Shown here: one piece after another, positions 42,401-54,772 of the stretch
Layout: each line of letters opens with the position of its first letter
Position numbering within the stretch: position 1 is the first letter of the stretch
Assembly: GCA_029448655.1 (NCBI GenBank)
Contig: JACCLO010000001.1
Coordinates: forward strand, 4,278,001 to 4,342,000
DNA length: 64,000 bases
Source of the DNA: Wolfiporia cocos
Taxonomy: Eukaryota; Basidiomycota; Agaricomycetes; Polyporales; Phaeolaceae
Reading direction: 5' to 3'
Notes under the pieces: generated by a model
Told to the model about the DNA's origin: nothing
Database searches by the model: none
What the model saw: only the letters and a program-made list of their open reading frames with translations
Program-made: the position numbers and the translations under genes

Positions 42401-44736
42401 GGACTAGTGCGCCTTTCGTCGTATTGAATCCTATCGACATCGCGTCTAAGCGCACATATACGAGCACGCACTCTGCAGGGCCTACCTGTCCTGACTATCA
42501 GCCCCAGCGCAGGCGTCCGTACGCTACCATCTGCCGCGAGGGCGCCGCGCACGCGCACTACGCGTGTGCCTGAGTACAGGAAACTCTTCGCGACGTCTCC
42601 TGTGATGTCCCGCCCGTCTTTGTACCGCACGAGGTCGTCGTCCTTGACGGGGATTTTCCCAACGGGCACGCTCTCTCCTGTGAGCATGCTCTCGTTTACA
42701 ATTGCATCGCCCGAGAGGAGGAACATATCCGCAGGCAGCGTTGCCAACGGGGGCTCAATTAGGTTGACTATATCGCCCGGCACAAGCGAGGAGGAGTTGC
42801 GTTCTGTCCCTGTGGATGACACCGGTTGCATCAATGAAGTTGGAGAGTCTTGGCGGGTATACTCACAAGTTCCGTCGGAGAATACATTAACGGTACAAGT
42901 AAATCTTGACATTTCCCGCATACGAGTAATAGTCTTGCGTGCGTCAGTAAATCAAATTCCTCGTTATTGATGGGCAATCGTACCTTTTTGGTCTCCACGA
43001 GCGTAGTAGTGATGCTGATTGCAGATATCAATGCTATACAAAATGCATAATAGTAATAGTCGTCCAGGGACCATAAAATGATGCTTGCAATTTGGAATAC
43101 ATAAAACGGATGGATGACCTGTGCCACTGTCAGCGCACTACACCGACATCTGGATATATAAACATGTACCTCATCTACTAGGAGAGAAATGGTTGGTTTT
43201 CCTTCGATGTCTATCAGGTTCGATCCAAACAGCGTGTGTCGTTGTGTCTGCGTATGCTCGTCTAGTCCATGCTGTACAGCAGGAATCCCAGTCCACGTCC
43301 GATCCCGCCATTCCCTATGCGGGGGGTGAAACGTAAATCGGGAAGAGTTTGTGGAGGTTGAAGAACGCACTTGATCATGCTGAAAAGCCCCGTCCGGGGA
43401 TCCATGGCAAAGCGCGCATAACGGTAGTCGACCACATGCAAGATGCCCACTTTCTCATCAGACTGCATATTCTGTGCCCTCTGCAGCCGCGCGGAAGGAT
43501 CCACGGCCTCCGGGAAGACAGTTTCCAGCGTATATGGATATTCGATCCTGCGGATCGGGAAGAGCGCGACATCCCTGTATACAGTCTTCGCTCATTGACC
43601 CTCCCCACCGACGGCACCGACGATGGACCACAACGCACCTCAACGACGACAAAGTCCGCCACCTTGTCCCCAAATGCGCGCTCGCGCGCGACTGCTTTGA
43701 GCCATAGCCGGGGGAACCAGTGCCCGAGCAGCGCAAGCACGCCGCCCGTCAGCACGCATGCGAGCCGCCAGGCAGACCGCCGCCAGAAGACCGCCTCGTA
43801 GCCAATCATACGCACGTGTGCATCCTCGTCCGCGAGGAAGAGCGTCTGTCTACTTGGGGGACCGGGCGGGGGTGGGCCCAACTCTGCAAAGCCGTACTCA
43901 CCCGTGCCCATCTCGAGGCGCGCCTCTCCGCCGAAGACAGCGTCACCTGGAAGCAAAGGGACCGTCGTTCCTGCGGTGGGAGAGGGGGGAAAGGAGCCGT
44001 AGGAGAGTTCACTTCCGATGCGGGAAGGTGCACGCGAGCCATTCTCGCTGTCGTCTTCGTCCTCCTCGCCGGACGAGTATCCCCACCGCTCATCACCATC
44101 ATCATCGTCTAATTCGACAGCATAGTCTGAACCGGCATCCGATCGTCGGCTGCTCGACCGCCGCAGGAGTCGTGTGCGTGACGAGCGGCTCGCAACCGAA
44201 GGACGCCGACTGTGCGCGGGTGACTCCGTCTGTGACGCGCTCCTACCAAACATATGGGCAATGTTCTCTAGCACTGTATGACGCTGCGGCAACGGAGAGG
44301 GCGAGCGCCTCCGTGTACGGCGGTACATGCCATGACTTTCCCCCTCTTCCCCCGAGAGGTTCCCATCGAGGAAGCGCGGGTCAGAGCCGACGTCGACGGA
44401 GCCGTAGGACTGCTTGCTGTCGCGACTCGTTTGCCTGCTCGAGCGCGGATGATCAGCGCTGGTACCGATACTCGCCTCGCTGCGCCTGCGGGAGCGCGCC
44501 CCGCGCGACCAAGCGTCGCTACTCCGCCGCCGGTGCTCGCCGATAGACATGCGCGAGACGCTGCTCGGATTCACGGCGTGCCCGGGACCATCGAACATTG
44601 CGCCCTCGCCTTCCGCGCCGTAGCGAGAGTCGCGCCGGTCGCGTGAGTCGCTGGTGAGGGCCTGCGCGATGTCGATGGCCGAGGCGCCTTCGGTGTAGTC
44701 GTACGGTTCATCTGGATTTCGCGAGGAGGATGCCAT
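39408..44736 (-). CDS. YPK9: P5B-type cation/polyamine-transporting ATPase (YPK9/ATP13A family)
   Basis: ATP-driven transporter of vacuole/late endosome in relatives, handling polyamines and metal tolerance; 1459 residues. Eighteen exons with 17 GT-AG introns of 50-68 bases: 44736-43639, 43585-43371, 43314-43170, 43118-42984, 42933-42867, 42809-42486, 42430-42273, 42209-41652, 41583-41442, 41389-41272, 41214-41000, 40946-40735, 40677-40403, 40346-40271, 40218-40173, 40118-39968, 39912-39752, 39691-39408. A disordered Ser/Arg-rich N-terminus of about 310 residues precedes the first hydrophobic segment ([16 protein letters not shown]). Family marks: [25 protein letters not shown] (actuator), [11 protein letters not shown] (P5B signature PPALP, about 733), phosphorylation motif DKTGTLT (Asp776), VKGAPE (nucleotide site), GDGANDC (hinge), then six C-terminal helices. 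P5B rather than P5A is chosen because of PPALP. Confidence 0.93.
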
Positions 44737-46625
44737 GACAATGGCTTGGAAAGCTCCTGAGAGCTATAATCACCAGTCAAGAGAGGAGTTTATTTGCCTT
44801 TAGTGACAGGTCGAAGCACCCAGATATCGCTGTGAGCACCTGGAGAGGCCAAGAGTACTTCGTGATAGGAAATGCAGTAATCCAGCGTCAAGATATATGG
44901 AGACAAAGCAAACCTATTGAGGGTCGAGACTGATTATCCTTGCTGAATGTTGCGCAAAACCTGGTGAGGCCTGTCTATGGTCGAGGTACAGCCGACATCG
45001 ATATAGAGTGCTCGCAGCCCAGTATGACGCCGTTCCGAAAGAGGTCAGCGGCGCCTAGCTCCGATCATGATTTGATGGCGATCGGCATCGTCACGATCAA
45101 TAGTCCCACTCTGTGAGTACGGCAGGCATCGGCCATATATCACTTACTGTCTGCATCAATCGAGTATTAGATACAGAATTAGTTGTGTTTTGAAAAGTCC
45201 TACATACTGACCGTCTCCAAGCACAACTTGATCTCATTCTGGCGAGATCGTAGCCAGCTTCTGAATCAGCGTACCCGAATCCAACTCGGACTCAAATCTT
45301 GCAGAAGGTCAAATACTTTGTATCGCATTGGCAAAGCTGTTTCGGAAGCTCGATTATGGTGGAGAGTCCAGCTCGTAGCTGCTCTCCGTCAGTCTAATTT
45401 CATGGGGTCTTCCTTCTTCTCGCTGCCATATCGTTATAGTTGCTATACCGTCGCCGCAGGGAATTCAGTGGCTCTCTCAAAAGCGAGAGGGTCAAACTGA
45501 TAAATGTTGAACGTGAACGCAGGCTTAGTACTCATCGCTGTTACATATATTTCTGTAATGATCGAGGAATCTTCTGCCAAAGATGATCGATGACTGTTAA
45601 ACATACGTCTGCCCTATATTACATTGGATCGTTGAAGGGGCTGCGCTTTTCGATGCATTCACTACGGCGTTGTGTATAATAGCGCATGTATACGGGATAA
45701 TGATTGTAAGACTTCCGCCAAATGCGTCACGGTTGAAAACCTTTGATCGATTGCAGATAGGGTTAGTTGGTTGTGTTGAATGTCCCGCAACTACTACGAT
45801 AACGTAGAGATCAGCCTCGCAGTAGTCGAAATGTTATCGAGAGCATATGAGTATGTGTGTGCTAAAACATGGCACTTTGTGTTGTACAGTATCTCGAGAG
45901 CGCGTTTACCAGCCTCATGTAGTGCCAGTGGTCGCATAATCAGTCTGAGAGGGATCAAAGCATATGCATAAGGGTCTGGCTTGGGTCTTGACTCAGTATT
46001 GGGGACAATATGCAACAAACACATATAGCAGCCAGAATCCTGAAAGAGCGTATATGTGACTTTGATATTCGGGAATGAATGAAGGTAGGTTTCTGAGAGC
46101 TTTGTCACGATTCAAGAACATAATGTCCACGCAGTGCTGCCAGTGCAATCTGAGAGGATTACAATCTGCAGTAAGTGTACGCAGACCCGCTCAATTCATG
46201 ACATGATAGAGCAGCATCGACAATAAACTCCCGCTAGATACACGCCGCGACTATCTACACGACCGACTCGAACGTGCGCAGATTCTTCTAATATATGCAT
46301 ATGTTCTCAATCCCGTCTCTGTCAGCTTTTCAACGCGTAGATCGTCGGCTATCTTGGAAAGAAAAATATTCTCAGTTTATTTCCTTCAGATTTCTATACT
46401 CATACCTTTCCATTGAGAGAAATCAATGAGATAGAGATTAACTATAGCTGCCTCTCTTGCCGGATCGGTCACGTGACACGGAAGAGCGGGCCGACGTCAT
46501 GCGCGATCGATGTGGCTCCTGATGCCGCGCTGTGGCTGAAACTGCTACCTCGTCTTACACTCGCTGCGCACCCATCTTCAATCCTGCTCTATACCACAGC
46601 TCTCATCACTCGCGCACCTCTCAGA
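44737..46625. other. Long intergenic region between divergent genes
   Basis: About 1.9 kb containing the promoters of the P5B ATPase (left) and the PBI2-like gene (right). Open frames at 45183-45500 and around 45800-46100 have no recognisable product. No transposon ends seen. Confidence 0.5.
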
Positions 46626-47132
46626 ATGTCTGGCAGTAAGTCCACCGCTACTTCTGCGCGAATGCCCGCTGCCCGAGGGCTCCGGACGGGCGCCGCCGAT
46701 AGCGGGCGCGGCGCTGACGCATCGACCCGCGCACAGAGTATATCGTCGTCTTCAAGGACCACGTCACCGCGTCGCAGATCGACGAGTACGTCAACAGCGT
46801 CAACGCGAACGGTGCGCACCCCCTCCCGCCTCTGATGACCGATGACTGATCCGCGCCGATCTGACGCTGGCACCGCGCATAGGCGGCTCCGTCGGGCGCC
46901 GCTTCGACTCGCTCTTGAACGTGCGTGGTGTGCGGTCCAGCTTTGCTTGAGAGGTTCTGATGCTGTTGAATATGCAGGGGTTCTCTGCGACCATTCCAGA
47001 CAGTTATCTCACCCAACTGCAGTCACTCCAGGGCGATGTGATCGACTACATTGGTGAGTCCTTCGCTTGAGATCTTCCCCTATTTGCTCTTACGCGCATA
47101 TAGAGCCCGACCAGGAGGTCAGGATCCAGTAG
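46626..47132 (+). CDS. PBI2: Peptidase inhibitor I9-type protein (proteinase B inhibitor 2-like)
   Basis: Small cytosolic inhibitor of the vacuolar subtilisin-type protease B, resembling a free subtilisin propeptide; in yeast it also supports vacuole fusion. Five exons, 46626-46635 (10 bases), 46737-46811, 46883-46920, 46978-47053 and 47104-47132, give 75 residues, the usual length. Order of motifs: KYIVVFKDHVTASQIDEYV, GSVGRRFDSLLNGFSA (the I9 FNGFSA-like motif), TIPDSYLTQLQSLQ, and YIEPDQEVRIQ at the end. The first exon encodes only MSG plus one base. No longer reading frame exists, so the gene is easily missed. Confidence 0.9.
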
Positions 47133-47850
47133 CTTGCACCCGATTATAAGTCGTGGACCGCGATGAGACTCAGGGTCAACGGAAGATCTACATGGATGTA
47201 CAGTAGTACGATATATGCCTGTTGTAAGTATATATGATTGGGTACCGGTGATCATGCACATGGACGTCTGCTTGCATACCCAGTTGGTGTGAGGTTCTCC
47301 ACATGCGGTTGTGAGGCATCAGATTACGCGAGTGGCAATCGTTCTCTCCATCTTAGAATGATCCTGATCTACGTGAACCTTCAAAGTGTCAGCGTGTACC
47401 AATAAGCTCGCCACGCGCCTATATGATGGTCCAGCAAACATCGTATATCATTCTAGTAATCTCATGACAGGTCGTAACGAGGCAAGCTTAAATCCAGATC
47501 CGAAGCGTACAAGGCGGTAGGTATCTAGTTCTACAAATGCGAATCAAGAGGGGAGGCAGAGGGGAGGCAGAGGGGAGGCGATGCGTTCCAAAAAGAGAAT
47601 ATGCGTGTGATCACAGGCGTATATGCGTCCTAGACGCGGAGAGCTCATGTCATTCGAGAGAAGACGAAGGCCGCGAGGAAAGGGGAGAGGAAGCAGAAAG
47701 GGACAAGAAACGAGAGAATATCCGATACGAGCCAAATCCACTGTGTCGCGTTCCATATTCCATGTCCGCTGCTAGAATAGTGAGGTGCCAAGAATCGAAC
47801 AAGTGCCGACTGGACAACAGCTGTCAGATTCTACTGCTAAGATGTTTCAT
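47133..47850. other. Intergenic between convergent genes
   Basis: About 720 bases between two 3' ends. Includes a purine-rich tract from 47540 to 47730 with the tandem repeat at 47547-47579. No gene seen. Confidence 0.55.
47547..47579 (+). repeat. Tandem repeat, 3 x 11 bp (AGAGGGGAGGC)
   Basis: Three perfect copies of AGAGGGGAGGC in a row, followed by GATGCG. Purine-only strand; could form triplex or G-rich structures, but that is inference. Confidence 0.9.
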
Positions 47851-49714
47851 CTAGGCAACAGCAGGCACAGCAGGCGCCTGCGACGCGCCCTGCGCCTGGA
47901 GGGCGACAGACGCAGGCGGCGTCGGGGGCGTCACCTTCACCTCAGGCATCTCCGCCTGAGCGGCCCCGGCTTGTGCCGTGCCGCTGTCAGGCGTGACGAT
48001 GATCGGGACAGACGTCTGTTCTGGCGCAGACGCGTCCTGGCCGTTCGTCGGCGGCGTCGTGGGCACGTCCTGGACATCCGAGTCCCCGGACGAAGACGCG
48101 GGCACGTCAGACTTGGGCGGCGGCTGCGTAAAGTCCCACGGGCGGGGGACGAGCGCGGCAGGCATGATCCTGCACGACAAATTCTCGTTAGTCAGGTGCA
48201 GACTAGGGAGATGGTTGATGGTGGGATGCTGACCATGTCGCGGCGCAGACGACGCCCTGGCCCTCATCCTGCTCCTTGATCATCGAGAACTCGGTGTCGA
48301 TGAACGTCGAGATGTAGCGCACGAAGGGCATGATCTCGCGCACGCCGCCCTCGACGACCGAGAGCGCGGAGAGGAAGTTGATAACGGTGTGCGAGATCGA
48401 AGGTACGTTCTGTCGGCACTCAGAATGGTTGTGATGACGATGTAATGAGGACGCACATCAAGGTACTGCAGTGACGGCTGTGGCATGACGATCTCAAAGC
48501 CCCACCAATCTGATTGTACGTCAGTTATATGTGGTATCCGAAAAGAACAAAACTCACAAGTTATCGCCGACATGCGGTCGGTTGGCGGATACACTCCTGC
48601 AGGCGAATCAATCTTTCTTGTATGCAAGTAAAGCTGAGAACACACCAGCATGATCAGGCACGACCGCCTTGCCGGTGGCATACCCGAGGGCCATTAGCTG
48701 TGGCGTGATTTGCTCAATGCCGCTAATGAGAGCCTGTGCTGAGGGCAGCGCGCCACTGAGGATGCCAGGGCCATCCGGAGCCCCGCCCAAGCCGAGGTCG
48801 GGCGTGGTGATCAAGCTAACGAGGTTAATCTCCGAGAACACTGTCTTGAGCGTCGTGATCGAGGCATTTGCCACGCTCGTGATCTCTGCCGTCGTCGTGG
48901 TCGAGCTCGCCTGCACATGAATTGTCGTCGTCGTCCCCTCCTGGTGGTGCTGTTGCTCCCCAGCGGCGGGCGCGAGCGCGTCGTCCTTGGCGAGGCGGCA
49001 GAAGTGGCGGTCGTGCGCTTCGGCGTCGGGGTACGGCAGGCAGACGGCGTGGATAGGGCCCTTGGAGAGAGCGGTCAGCGATTCTCCATGCGGGCCCGTC
49101 CCCACCACTGCCGGAACGTCCGACGACGCGAGTTGCCGGAGCTCCGCAATCACCTTGTTCGCGGACTTGGGGTGGGCGAGCTGCGCCTTCGCCTTCTCAA
49201 CGTCTGAGATGGATAGCTTCGACTTGTGCTTGCTTGCGCCTGCGCCGCTCGGGGTCACGGACGGCCCGATGATAAGGTCGCGCAGGAGCAGCGCGGACTG
49301 CTGTGCCTGCTTCTGCGAGCGGGTGCGGGCGATTTGCGGGGGTGCGGGCGTGGCTTTCTTGTCCTGCTCTGGGGCGGCGGGCTTCGCCTTGGCGTTGCCC
49401 CCTCTGCCGAGGGGCATCCAAGAGAAGCGGCGCGGCGCATCCGGCTTCTTCGCGTCTGCAGGATGATCTTCCGCGGGGGCAACCGCGGATGCAGCGCTAG
49501 AAACAGGCGCGGGCGGCTCTGTATGGGTCGCATTGTCCCCCGCTGGATGTGAGTCCGGGTGAGGGGTAATGTTCTCCTTCTCCGCTGCGTTCGTCGCGTC
49601 GGGGTGAGCGGGGGCATCACCACCGCCCTCCTTCGCAGCATGTTCCGCCTCAGGGACTTTCTTGTCCCCAGTGGGCGACTGCGAGCGCGAGCCAAATATC
49701 TTGAATCCGGCCAT
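47851..49714 (-). CDS. Conserved fungal protein of unknown function, 551 residues
   Basis: Exons 49714-48646, 48596-48558, 48509-48457, 48409-48234 and 48169-47851 form one frame. Residues 1 to about 145 are disordered and rich in Ala, Pro, Glu and Lys. A structured core follows from about residue 150: LLLRDLIIGPSVTP, DVEKAKAQLAHPKSANKVI, GPIHAVCLPYPDAEAH, a Thr-rich patch, SVANASITTLKTVFSEINLV, YWWGFEIVMPQPSLQYLD, SHTVINFLSALSVVEGGVR and FVRYISTFIDTEFSMIKEQD, then AATWIMPAALVPRPWDF. The last 95 residues are a Pro/Ala/Thr-rich tail. There is no signal peptide or clear membrane helix. I do not recognise the family; the core's amphipathic helices and invariant-looking Trp/Pro pairs suggest a globular domain. 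Confidence 0.8.
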
Positions 49715-50418
49715 TGTAAGTACAGCAGAGGGCGACGAGGTGAAGAAGGGGGGAGCTGCGGGAGGGTGAATGAACAGTGCATGCCTTTATGAGCGCGATC
49801 GACACGCGGTCACATGTGACCGTGCCAGATCGTCGCGCAATGTCAAAATCAGCGCTTGTGGCACATCCCCGCGTCACTCCCCCTTTGGGTGACTCTCGTC
49901 TGTCAGACGCATTCTTCATCCTCCAGCCCAAGCCATTTTAAAGTGGCTCTTTGCAGCGGTCGCGGTGACTATGTCAGCACAGCCCGCTCACATCACTGAA
50001 CCCGCAGCTCGGGTGGTGCTTCTCCAGTGCCCATTGAGCTCTGGGGCCTTCTACGCGCGGCGCGATGCCGCGCTGCAGGAAGGTGCTTCGTGATCGCATC
50101 AATCAACATGTGCGCTTTATCTCATCATCCTATTACTAACAAGTCAAGGTATCTAGTTATACGTACCAAGTCACGGTCACGGAGTCAGCGATTGTGGTGA
50201 CTATGCTATTTGCTATTTTAGGAAAATAAGACGCCTCCAGAAGCTCACGATGCGAGTAAATGCGCTCTCCACGTTCCCTGAGTCTCGGTATGCCGTTCAT
50301 TCTTTCATCATCGGAAGACCTGTTCAGGCATAGGTGAAGACAACGATCCTAAATTAACGGTCCATCTCATTCTCGGCTTTTCGCCCCATCCCGACATTTT
50401 CATACTTCACAATCAGAT
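49715..50418. other. Intergenic, promoter of the 551-residue protein gene
   Basis: About 700 bases, no gene, RNA or repeat recognised. Confidence 0.55.
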
Positions 50419-52248
50419 CTACTCTGTGACCGCCACACTCCATGGATGTGGAAGCACACCCGTCTGTATGTCTACCAACCGCTTCCAGAGCGGGCGCGTC
50501 ACAGGGCCCATCCCATCAGGCCCTGTAGGGATGTGCACGTCCTCGCCCAGGTACCCGATCCTGCTCACGGGGCTGATGACCGCTGCCGTACCTGTTCACA
50601 CAGCAATGTTAGCACGCGTCCCAAATGGTATGCGCGAACGCTGCGCACCTGTGCCGAAGAACTCGACGAGCGTGCCCGCGAGTGCGGCTTTCTTGACCTC
50701 CTCCATCGGGATCTGGCGCTCCGAGACGATGAACCTGGACTGCTCGGGGAGGTCGGGGATGGACGACTTGCCGTACTCGTGCTCCCGCGCGAGCACGAGC
50801 ACCGAGTCGCGTGTGATGCCCGGGAGGATGAGCCCGTCTAGGGGAGGTGTGGCGAGCTCGATGACTACAGTGGCGCGTTACGAACATGTACCGGCGTTAG
50901 AGCGGGATTGGTGTGCATATAAGCAGCCGTTGTGGCGTTTAGTGCTCACCTCCGTCTGGCTGCTCGAACACTGCGAATGCGTTCATAGTGCCGACCTGGG
51001 AACGGACACGTTCAATCGACTTGTAGGTGTTGCCAGAAGGCACTAACTCACCTCTGTTACCAGATGCTGTGGTCCGTGCAGCCACAGGTTCTGGTCGTAT
51101 CCCAGCTTGGAAGCCGTTACCTGCGCCCTGAGGCCCGCCTGATAGTTGGCACCCAGCTTGAAAGAGCCAATCCCTGAGTAGTACGTCGTTCAAACGCTTC
51201 TCCCGGTAAATCGCCATCCCCGCTTACCTCCCGGCGCAGCACGGATGTACTCCGTGGTGCCGTACAGCGAGACCGGCCTGAACCCCTGTGCGTAGTACGG
51301 ACCGACCGGACAGCAAATAACCATCAGGAGCGCATCGTCAGGGGTCACGACCATCAGGGTAGGCGTCGTCCCGACTATGCCACACAGGCATCAACTCTAG
51401 CAACAGAAGGGAACGACACCATACACGCACTCATGAACGGCCGGACGTACAGGCTATACCCCGGCTGGTTGGGCACCCAGTCCTGCTCGATCTGCACGAG
51501 CTTCCTGATCAGCTCGATGAGCGCCTCGCCGTTGAACGTCTGCCACACCCAACGGCAAACGGTGAGCTCGACGCGCATAGGCGGGACGGAATGCGGCGCA
51601 CCGGAAGCGTCCCGCGCTCGGCGGTGATGTTCATGCGCTTCATGTTCATGTCGGGGCGGAAGATCGTGATCTTCCCGTCCGGGTTGCGGTACGCCTTGAA
51701 GCCCTCGAACATGCAGTGCGCGAAGTGGAACACGACCGCGTTCGGCTCGAGCGCCACGGGCCGGACTATCAGCCGTCAATCAACCATTACTAGCCCTCTA
51801 CCTGCCTATGCAGGGGACGGCGCGAGGAATGCGGGCTCACAAGGATGAATCCGCGGCGCGCCCCAGCCGGTGCGCACATTCCACGGGATCGTCAGCATGT
51901 GGTCGCTCTGCCATCGGTGGGCCGATGTGTGCAGTCAATTCGTGATTTGATCTGGTGCGATCGCAGGGGCTTACGCCATATGTCCCGAACTTGACGGTGG
52001 ACAGATCCGGCTTCGGCCTCGGGTAGGTGGTAAACTCCACCTCCAGTTGCGAAGGCTGCATTGTTCCAGTCGCGTCAGCCAACGTCTCTGCGACGGTATC
52101 TGATACATACATCAATCTTGCTGTTGTATGTCGAGTTTTGTCGAGCTTGTGGTAATCGACCAGCGAGGCGTGCCACAGTCGCGCGGCAAGCGCCAGTGAG
52201 ATATGGCAGAGGCCTGGCGCGCGCGGAACACCTGAGGGCCTGCAGCAT
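50419..52248 (-). CDS. Branched-chain amino-acid aminotransferase (PLP class IV), copy 1
   Basis: Transfers the amino group between Leu/Ile/Val and 2-oxoglutarate. Ten exons: 52248-52111, 52055-51975, 51907-51841, 51765-51602, 51539-51431, 51374-51228, 51173-51052, 50995-50950, 50864-50649, 50591-50419; 420 residues. The first about 45 residues are Arg/Ala-rich without acidic residues (MLQALRCSARARPLPYL), a likely mitochondrial targeting peptide. Motifs: TIPWNVRTGWGAPRIHP, FHFAHCMFEGFKAYR, WVPNQPGYSLYVRPF, SFKLGANYQAG with the PLP-binding Lys241, VGTMNAFAVF, LPGITRDSVL and FFGTGTAAVISPV. It is a tandem paralogue of the next gene, 330 bases away, same strand and same exon pattern. Confidence 0.92.
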
Positions 52249-52578
52249 CGTCGTAACGGTCAAAATCGAAGCTGACGGTGCTGCAGTCCCTTCTTCGTGC
52301 GTGAGTCAGAGCTATTCCTCGCGATAGGCACCATGTGCGCGTCATAACCACCGAGATATTGATAGCTGCACGGCATATTTTCCTATTATCCTGCTATATA
52401 CTCGTTATCTCTCGCGTACACCATGAGACAGAACTCGCGTAACTTGGTGTTTCGTTCTGATGCTCTCATGCTATAGATACAACTAAAGTACAGACGGATC
52501 AAACCACAATCTCCACTTGTCTTCCTCCAGCTTGTGGCACCGCGCGACCAGGAAATGTACACGCTTGTTAACAACCTG
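52249..52578. other. Short spacer between the two aminotransferase genes
   Basis: 330 bases holding the 3' end region of copy 2 and the promoter of copy 1. Nothing else seen. Confidence 0.6.
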
Positions 52579-54349
52579 TTATGCCACCGCCACACTCCAA
52601 GGGTGCGTTATGACACCAGTCTGGATATCCACGAGGCGCCGCCAAAGCGGGCGCGTCACCGGGCCCATGCCATCAGGGCCGGTAGGGATAGGCACCTCCT
52701 CTCCTACATATCCAATCCTATTCACTGGGCTGATCACTGCGGCAGTACCTGCAGTCGTTACTACACTCAACATGTGCCTCGTCAAGGATGGAACGCCAAA
52801 CGCACCTGTACCGAAGAATTCGAGCAGCGTTCCTGCGAAGGCGGCCTTCTTGACCTCCTCCATCGAGATCGGACGTTCGGATACCTTGAGCTTTTCAGGC
52901 ATATCTGGAATCCTGAACTTCCCAGACGCGTGCTCTCGCGCGAGGGTCAAAATGGAATCGCGTGTTATCCCAGGGAGGACCATGCCGTCCAGCGGTGGCG
53001 TCGCAAGCTCGATCACTCGTAACAACACACCGCATCAGAGCTCAAGTTGCCGGCATATCAGACCGTGGCCGTACCTCCTTTCGGATGCTCAAAGACGGCG
53101 AAGGCATTAGAAGTGCCAACCTACCCAGTTTGCGCGCAATCAGTTAGGTTTCCAAGATGATCCGCGCCAACTTACTTCTTTTACAAGAGGCTCTGGGCCG
53201 AACAGCCACAGGTTCTGGTCATACCCCAGCTTTTTGGCCGTCTTGAACGCTCTAACGCCTGCCGCATAGTTCGCACCGAGCTTGTATGCGCCGATACCTA
53301 GTCACAGGTGTTTGTACATGCTTCCCCTTTGTTCGCTGTACTTACCACCCGGTGCGGCGCGCACGTATTCAGTCGTGCCGTAAAGGGAGATGGGCTTGAA
53401 GCCATTTGGATAATACGGGCCAACCGGGCAGCAGATGACCATCAGCAGTGCGTCATCCGGCGGGACAACTTGTAAGGTAGGGGTTGATCCGACTGCATGA
53501 TGAACGTATCACCACAGTTCTTCGTGCCTACAAAGCCGGAGCAAGTTGCTTACTAATGAAAGGCCGAATGTACAGGCTGTGGCCGGGCAGGTCTGGCACC
53601 CAGTCCCGCTCCATATTAACGAGCCGCTTGATAAGCTCGATCACAGCCTCACTATTGAACGTCTACCAGGCATATTTATTGGTGAGTCTCGCCACAAACG
53701 TGTGAATGCAGCCAAATGACCCCTTACAGGTAATGTACCGCGTTCGGCTGTGGCGTTCATGCGCTTCATGTTCATGTCCGGCCTGAACATTGAGATCTTT
53801 CCGTCTGAATGGCGGAACGCCTTCATTCCCTCATGGAGGCAATGCGCGAAGTGGAACACAGTGGCGTTAGGTTCCAGAGCTACCGGGCCAACTAGAAGGC
53901 GAGAAGATGATTCTCATCAAGATACGGCGACGAAGACGGGTAACTCACAGGGATGGATGCGAGGCGTTCCCCAGCCACCCTCGGTGTTCCAAGGAATGGT
54001 CAACATATGGTCGGTCTGTCGGTATCATTAGCTCACGCCCGCGCATTGTTTCTCTGGAGAGCCATACAAACTGCTTGCCGAACTTCAGCGTCGACGGGTC
54101 CGGTTTAGGCTTGGGCTTGTTGGTCAGCTCGATCTCCACCAGCGAATGCTGCACCATCCAGCAAGCATCAGAACAAATCCACGACGATCGCTCACTCAGA
54201 CATACCTCTATCACCGATCTAGTCGAGCTATGCCGCGCTTGTTCACCCTTCTTCAACGTATAGGCATTCAGCCGACCTAGAAGCGAGCCACAGCCCCTGA
54301 GGGCCTGTCCAGTCTGGAGTCGAGCGGGTTGTCTCAAGGTCTGCAGCAT
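52579..54349 (-). CDS. Branched-chain amino-acid aminotransferase (PLP class IV), copy 2
   Basis: A 419-residue paralogue of the gene at 50419. Exons 54349-54206, 54148-54068, 54015-53949, 53891-53728, 53662-53554, 53492-53346, 53297-53176, 53120-53075, 53015-52806, 52748-52579. Seven internal exons (2-8) have the same length as in copy 1. Also with a basic N-terminus (MLQTLRQPARLQTGQALRG), so both copies look mitochondrial; if one is cytosolic it would need a downstream start. Motifs: TIPWNTEGGWGTPRIHPFG, WVPDLPGHSLYIRPF, AYKLGANYAAG with PLP Lys243, VGTSNAFAVF, LPGITRDSIL, FFGTGTAAVISPV. Codon usage is less GC-biased than in copy 1. Confidence 0.92.
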
Positions 54350-54772
54350 CGTCGACAGAGTCCGGTGCAACTAGGCTCGAACCTGGAAACGACTCCAGGA
54401 GTGGTGCGCAATTAAAGAGCAAAGAACGGACATATTCCTCCCCACGGTCCCTTCTGATTCGCAACTAGGCCTTGAACGTATTATCCTTGGGCTGCGGGAA
54501 GTCATTTGGCACGTCGCGCTGGCGGCAATCGCTCAAATGTCGCGGGGCCTGGGACTCTTGGAAGACATCATATCGGTCACGAGAACGGGCTTGGTTCATT
54601 CTCGGTGAGCCCCTGACCCAGGCGGATGACAATTATTTCAATGCCGTCATATTGATCCGCAGGCAAAACGGGGAAGCACACCGTGTAACTATGCACCATG
54701 ATGGCATTACTTTGAATCCTCATACTGTAGTCCACATTACCCGTCTCAGGTGAGTAATACAATAATTCCTAC
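54350..54772. other. Intergenic, promoter of aminotransferase copy 2
   Basis: About 420 bases; no gene or repeat seen. Confidence 0.6.

Noticed and set aside
41868..42407. 179-codon plus-strand frame opposite the P5B ATPase
   Set aside because: Shadow frame on the non-coding strand of GC-rich ATPase exons; it crosses an intron of the real gene.
43758..44546. 262-codon plus-strand frame
   Set aside because: Antisense shadow of the Ser/Arg-rich first exon of the ATPase.
47770..47850. tRNA-like sequence on the minus strand (TTCGATT loop, GGCACC end)
   Set aside because: The T stem does not pair, no matching 5' acceptor strand exists at the right distance, and the region overlaps the 3' end of a coding gene.
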